64,000 nucleotides of DNA from Vibrio sp. CB1-14 (lineage in GTDB: Bacteria; Pseudomonadota; Gammaproteobacteria; Enterobacterales; Vibrionaceae): the NCBI RefSeq assembly GCF_040412085.2, contig NZ_CP115921.1:1612001-1676000 (forward strand), given 5' to 3'. Position 1 is the first letter of the stretch, and each line of letters opens with the position of its first letter. The translations under genes were made by a program, and so were the position numbers. Below are positions 61,552-64,000 of the stretch, one piece after another. The notes under the pieces are model-generated. The model saw nothing but the letters and a program-made list of their open reading frames with translations. It did not search any database and had not been told where the DNA came from.

Positions 61552-62043
61552 TTACCAAGTTAAGTTCTCACTTGAGGCGTTCACCAGTTTTTTCACTGGA
61601 TCATTGCCATCATAAGTCCATATCTCTACTAAAAATGCCCCTACGTGTTCTGCAGCATTAAAGTTAAGCTCCGCTTTACCGTTTCGCAGTGCTTGCGACG
61701 CTACTTTACTCTCGTAGTTAGGTTCTAACTCGCCGGATGACTTTTCAACAAACTCTGTATAGATCGAAACAAACGCTCTGCCATTTACATCGTTAGTGGC
61801 GTCGACTATCAATGAGTACGCTTCTATGGGTTGGTAGTCAAAATCATCAGGGATCGACAAATCTTCCATCGTTCTTTCTGTGACTACTACTGGCGTTGGC
61901 GCTGGTACTGGAGCCGGTGCAGGGTCTGGTGCCGTCGCCGGTGGTGTCGATACACTGCCACCTGAGTCGCTACCGCCACCGCCGCCTCCACAGCCGACTA
62001 ACAGCCCAAGAGAAATTATTGAGGTTACTGTAAGTGCTTTCAT
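61552..62043 (-). CDS. surface lipoprotein with Gly/Pro linker
   Basis: ATG 62043 after AGGAGAAATATC gives 163 residues. The lipoprotein signal is ISLGLLVGC with Cys at residue 18, followed by a poly-Gly/Ser stretch (GGGGGGSDSGGS) and a Pro/Ala linker (APDPAPAPVPAPTP). The C-terminal domain (about residues 55-163) looks beta-rich, with FVSIYTEFVE and AFLVEIWTYDG. Its start is 10 bases after the stop of the LruC-domain gene, so the two are cotranscribed. I do not recognise the C-terminal domain; an extracellular or periplasmic beta-sandwich partner of the LruC protein is plausible. Confidence 0.75.
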   Translation of the reverse strand: MKALTVTSIISLGLLVGCGGGGGGSDSGGSVSTPPATAPDPAPAPVPAPTPVVVTERTMEDLSIPDDFDYQPIEAYSLIVDATNDVNGRAFVSIYTEFVEKSSGELEPNYESKVASQALRNGKAELNFNAAEHVGAFLVEIWTYDGNDPVKKLVNASSENLTW

Positions 62044-62053
62044 GATATTTCTC

Positions 62054-64000
62054 CTATGGGATGTAGCATTTGTCAGGGGTTGCGAATTGCGATTCAAACC
62101 AGTTTTCCGCTTGCTCACCGCTCGATTCCGCGTACGTTGCATACTGTGGATATGCCGCTAATAGATCCGTGGTTTCCGTTGGCCATAACCACTCGTCGTT
62201 AACCATAATTGCCCAAGGCAAGTTTTCGGCTGTTTTGAAATAGGTGTTGGTAGAAGCATTACTGACATCTCGTCCAAGACCTGCGAATAAATCAGCGTCG
62301 AATTGCTCAGTTGGTTCGTAGTTTGGCAAGTGAACTTCCCATTTTCTTCCTGGCTGGAAGTACCCTGCCCCATGGTAGTAATCTGGAGTTGCAAAGATAA
62401 ATGGGTCATATGGCATAGACATCATCGAAGAGGTATTAGTACCGTCTTTAACGTTTACATGAAGCGTAAAGTTGAGCTGTACATCTTCTGCGCCACATGA
62501 CATCAATGTACGGTGGAAGTCACAACCATCGAGTTTGTACACTGTCGTATCTTCACTAATCACGAAAATGGCTTCGTTCGATATCTGTTCTAGACCGCTG
62601 GTCTCAGACTGAACGTCATTTTTGATTAAGCGCGTTGTATCAGTATCAATGTCACTTCGGTTAAGTCCTTTAAGACGAAGCGCGAATCCATTGTGATATG
62701 ACGCTCCTACCGCTCCTAGGTAACCGTCGATTTTAGATTTGACGACATTGCCATCACGAAGGATTTCTGTAATTCGGTAACTGACAACCACATCATTCAT
62801 GTCGTAGTCCGCGGTATAAGGCCAGTTATCCTCAAAAGCAACGGTCACATAATCTGTTGCGTTAGGATAGTAGCGTACTGACAAGCCGTCACCCGTTACG
62901 GTTAATGGATGGTCTTCCACCTCACCCGATAGCGCGCCGCCAGCGTATCCTAACCCTTCCTGCTGACTAAAACGGAAACGACTCCAGGTCGTACCAATAT
63001 AAGCCGCTGCATCGACGGTAAACACTAAGTTGTTGTTTCCCGCTTGTAGCTGCCTATCTGCAAATACCTGCTCTCCCTCATCCGCAAAGTCACCATCTTG
63101 GTTCCAATCAAACCATGCTGATAGGTAGCCTGTAGTGGAGGCATTGACCGCGATAATGCTATCGAGACCTGGTTCAATAGCGGTGACAAAACCCACACCA
63201 TCTTCATCATCCAAACCCGTATCATCATCCGCTAAATTATTTACGCGACCATCTTGCTCTCCATCCGGCTCTGAATCACCAAGCCAAGTTACCCCATCAC
63301 GTCCGTGCCTTGGTCCATTGTCTGCCAATTTGGTTTGGTAGGTCGTTGGTGCATCACCAAAATCAACCTGTGAGTCTTCATCAATGATTGGGGCGTTGGC
63401 ACAGCGAGCACCATCGTTTTGGTTTGAATTCGGCCCAAAAGCAAACAATTGTGCCGTCACGTTGCCGTTTCCAATGTCAGACGCGTTATCTGGCGACAAG
63501 TCGATTCGAAAAATGTGGCCATCGGAATTACGTGATACATAGTAGTAGCCATTGACGTCAAAATAGCCAGCTCCAAAAGTCCCTGTCACTCCAGTATCAC
63601 CAATGTACGTCTCCTGTCCGGTTTCAACGTTAAAAGAGTAAAGCCCGCCTGAACCGTTATCGATACCATAAAGCTTGCCATCACTTGGATGAAAAGCGAA
63701 ATCCGTTAGATTGACAACGCCTCGTGTTGTGACTCGCTCGACGCTCAGTACTGCGCTCGGATCACTGTTTAACGGTGTAAGATCCACCTTAAACAACCCT
63801 TTGTTCTTACGATATAGGTAGTAAACACTTTCATAAACATCGCCGACAAAAAAGGTATGATCCGTAGGTAGGCCAGAGGTGTTCAGTATTTCAGCCTGAA
63901 AATCACCGCCAAGTCGCACCAAACGTTTGTTTGTGGTGTCGTAGCCGTAGATGTAACGCCCATCAAAATCAAAGCCCACACCATTGATGTTTGCATTTAA
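62054..64000 (-). CDS. LruC-domain extracellular protein (N-terminus beyond window)
   Basis: The frame is open to the right edge, giving at least 648 residues. In order are a beta-propeller-like segment with repeated 'YGID' and 'F.FHPSDGKLYGID' blocks (DUF6923-like), a VDFGDAPTTYQT segment, a GEVED domain ending GEVEDHPLTV (in the middle), and a C-terminal LruC/DUF4842-type region (DYDMNDVVVSYRITE, WAIMVNDEWLWPTE). Acidic D-x-D-x-D stretches (DWNQDGDFADEGE) suggest calcium binding. Such proteins are secreted or surface-exposed; the signal peptide would lie off the edge. It is cotranscribed with the downstream lipoprotein gene. Confidence 0.82.
   Translation of the reverse strand, partial: LNANINGVGFDFDGRYIYGYDTTNKRLVRLGGDFQAEILNTSGLPTDHTFFVGDVYESVYYLYRKNKGLFKVDLTPLNSDPSAVLSVERVTTRGVVNLTDFAFHPSDGKLYGIDNGSGGLYSFNVETGQETYIGDTGVTGTFGAGYFDVNGYYYVSRNSDGHIFRIDLSPDNASDIGNGNVTAQLFAFGPNSNQNDGARCANAPIIDEDSQVDFGDAPTTYQTKLADNGPRHGRDGVTWLGDSEPDGEQDGRVNNLADDDTGLDDEDGVGFVTAIEPGLDSIIAVNASTTGYLSAWFDWNQDGDFADEGEQVFADRQLQAGNNNLVFTVDAAAYIGTTWSRFRFSQQEGLGYAGGALSGEVEDHPLTVTGDGLSVRYYPNATDYVTVAFEDNWPYTADYDMNDVVVSYRITEILRDGNVVKSKIDGYLGAVGASYHNGFALRLKGLNRSDIDTDTTRLIKNDVQSETSGLEQISNEAIFVISEDTTVYKLDGCDFHRTLMSCGAEDVQLNFTLHVNVKDGTNTSSMMSMPYDPFIFATPDYYHGAGYFQPGRKWEVHLPNYEPTEQFDADLFAGLGRDVSNASTNTYFKTAENLPWAIMVNDEWLWPTETTDLLAAYPQYATYAESSGEQAENWFESQFATPDKCYIP

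Noticed and set aside
61880..62161. Plus-strand ORF opposite the lipoprotein linker
   Set aside because: The Gly/Ala repeats are only the complement of the PA-rich linker.
1..64000. CRISPR arrays, integron attC arrays, tRNA or rRNA genes
   Set aside because: I read through all intergenic regions and saw no regularly spaced direct repeats, attC-type sites, or cloverleaf/rRNA sequences.

Overview
The window looks like a piece of a Vibrio chromosome (Vibrionaceae, Gammaproteobacteria). Gene content and order support this: rimK with its two companions, divergent maoP/hdfR, torT/torS, a heme receptor with a Fur box, pntAB next to a VxrAB/WigKR-type wall-stress two-component system, nrdDG, and many small families typical of vibrios (DUF3319, DUF3069, DUF2861, solitary autotransporter-like barrel, LruC). 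From memory, nrdD-nrdG-aminotransferase and pntAB-vxrAB-yciH-ddl are neighbours on chromosome II of V. cholerae, so the second chromosome is likely here too. That is inference, not something the sequence proves.

Layout. 1-5.1 kb: 3' end of galE, a 24-residue membrane peptide, the rimK operon, and divergent maoP/hdfR. 5.1-7.2 kb: an accessory AAA-type ATPase behind a perfect palindrome, a remnant of a thioredoxin-like (DUF3088-like) gene, and mgsA. 7.3-14.2 kb: torT and torS (TMAO sensing, divergent), then cti (cis/trans fatty acid isomerase) with a small downstream gene. 14.4-20 kb: an OFA-type MFS carrier, a small membrane protein, and a Fur-boxed hutR-like receptor divergent from a yhaJ-like LysR gene. 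20-26.5 kb: patZ, a SPOR lipoprotein, ddl, a catalytically altered Cre-like recombinase, a DUF3319 gene and yciH. 26.5-27.9 kb: a decayed gap holding a transposase remnant.

27.9-35.9 kb: yoaH, a TraF-like barrel, vxrC-vxrB-vxrA, and pntB-pntA, all on the minus strand. 35.9-40.6 kb: a PF10115 (HlyU-named) protein, a membrane diguanylate cyclase, an outer-membrane barrel, a REC-GGDEF protein and a DUF3069 protein. 40.6-45.5 kb: a tightly coupled cobQ-modA-modB-modC operon and a small outer-membrane protein. 45.5-50.6 kb: a retropepsin-like lipoprotein, an aminotransferase broken by a one-base frameshift, and nrdG-nrdD with NrdR and FNR sites.

50.6-59.5 kb is the part I find most interesting. 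It holds a secreted endonuclease/phosphatase-family protein, a DUF2892 protein, an RND efflux pump with its adaptor, two YeeE/YedE sulfur-transport half proteins (PmpAB-like), an ArsR regulator with the two-cysteine spacing of persulfide sensors, and a CoA-disulfide/persulfide reductase with a rhodanese domain. A palindrome, ATTAG-N6-CTAAT, occurs perfectly twice in front of the RND adaptor gene (plus a TTTAG-N6-CTAAA variant) and once in the arsR/reductase divergent promoter. This suggests that one persulfide-responsive regulator controls both the detoxification genes and the pump.

59.5-64 kb: cytochrome b562, ycdX, an S4 RNA-binding protein, and a surface lipoprotein paired with a large LruC-domain protein that runs off the right edge. 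Most transcription units end in clear rho-independent terminators. I saw no tRNA, rRNA or CRISPR array.
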